This document shows positions 5,032-5,442 of a DNA stretch of 5,442 nt, piece by piece. The position numbers were made by a program, and so were the translations under genes. A model generated the notes under the pieces. The model was not told the DNA's origin, searched no databases, and was given only the letters and a program-made list of their open reading frames with translations. The first letter of the stretch is position 1. Every line of letters starts with the position of its first letter. This stretch comes from PALSA-1006 sp037140475 (GTDB lineage Bacteria; Pseudomonadota; Gammaproteobacteria; Burkholderiales; Gallionellaceae): positions 1 to 5,442 of the forward strand of contig JBAXEJ010000112.1 in assembly GCA_037140475.1 (NCBI GenBank), read 5' to 3'.

Positions 5032-5442
5032 TGAACCCACAATTCGAAACCATGGATGACTTTTTGGCACGACTGCCCAAAGAAGAGCAGGAACGCATTC
5101 AAGCCGGTGCGGCCAAAGTAGCGGAAGAGATTCGATTGAATAATCTGCGGCGCTACTCAGATCCCCTGTTTGTGCATGGCAGCTTATACAAACTGGATAC
5201 GGAGTACCTTCAAATCAACTGGATGGTGAGTTTCCAAGCTAAGGTATTGATGATCTACACGCCCTACTCCATGCCAGAGCACCTCACCAAGATTATGGAG
5301 CAGATCCTAAAAGAGGATCGGCAGTTCAAAAATAATGGTATTGAAACGCTGGGAGCGCTCATCATCGATTTTGAACTGAACATCTGCCATGACTTCGCAG
5401 AGGGTCAAAAGTGGGTTGAGGTAAAGGTAAACCCGTCTGGAG
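5031..5442 (+). CDS. Hypothetical protein, 3' end outside window
   Basis: The frame opens at ATG 5031 and stays open for 137 codons to the window edge, so the C-terminus is missing. AAGGAG (5015-5020) lies ten bases upstream, and the start overlaps the previous stop (TAATG). Residues 9-41 form a long charged helix (LPKEEQERIQAG, AEEIRLNNLRR). The rest alternates strands and helices: VSFQAKVLMIYTPY (66-79), a helix at 82-99, and ALIIDFELNICHDF (109-122), ending in strand-like WVEVKVN. There is no membrane segment or signal peptide. I do not recognise a family. The composition matches the upstream operon genes, so it is probably part of the same unit, which continues to the right. Confidence 0.8.
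   Translation, partial: MNPQFETMDDFLARLPKEEQERIQAGAAKVAEEIRLNNLRRYSDPLFVHGSLYKLDTEYLQINWMVSFQAKVLMIYTPYSMPEHLTKIMEQILKEDRQFKNNGIETLGALIIDFELNICHDFAEGQKWVEVKVNPSG

Overview
The window looks like an accessory region of a Gram-negative bacterium, most likely a gamma- or betaproteobacterium. This is inferred from strong Shine-Dalgarno sites, moderate GC content, tightly packed small genes and a two-segment inner-membrane protein. I recognised no housekeeping gene, rRNA, tRNA, insertion sequence or CRISPR array, and I cannot name the species or tell plasmid from chromosomal island.

The left part (1-491) has no convincing gene. It holds three small hairpins and short frames that stay open to the left edge. 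Next come two leftward genes. The first (492-1532) encodes a 346-residue FRG-domain protein, the only product here with a recognisable family. The second (1890-2195) encodes a 101-residue protein with a lysine-rich N-terminus, an AT-rich sequence and no visible Shine-Dalgarno site. Between them lies a 357-base gap with an inverted repeat and a start-less open frame on the + strand. That frame may be a gene remnant, and it contains an ERFD motif reminiscent of HipA kinases.

After a 365-base AT-rich divergent intergenic region, a rightward operon starts at 2561 and runs off the right edge. It contains: a two-TM membrane protein with a cysteine-bearing loop (164 aa); a 251-aa protein whose C-terminal part resembles small DUF4258/BrnT-like domains and whose N-terminal part may have a degenerate RNase H-like fold; an 87-aa acidic helical protein; a 207-aa protein with a TTG start; an 80-base array of a degenerate 10-bp tandem repeat; a 66-aa very cationic peptide with a TTG start; and the first 137 residues of another protein. 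Starts and stops overlap (ATGA, TTGA, TAATG) or lie a few bases apart, so the proteins are probably made together.

The operon and its helically phased repeat array are the best candidate here for something undescribed. None of the operon proteins could be assigned to a characterised system by reading alone. Any role in defence, plasmid maintenance or toxin-antitoxin function is inference.
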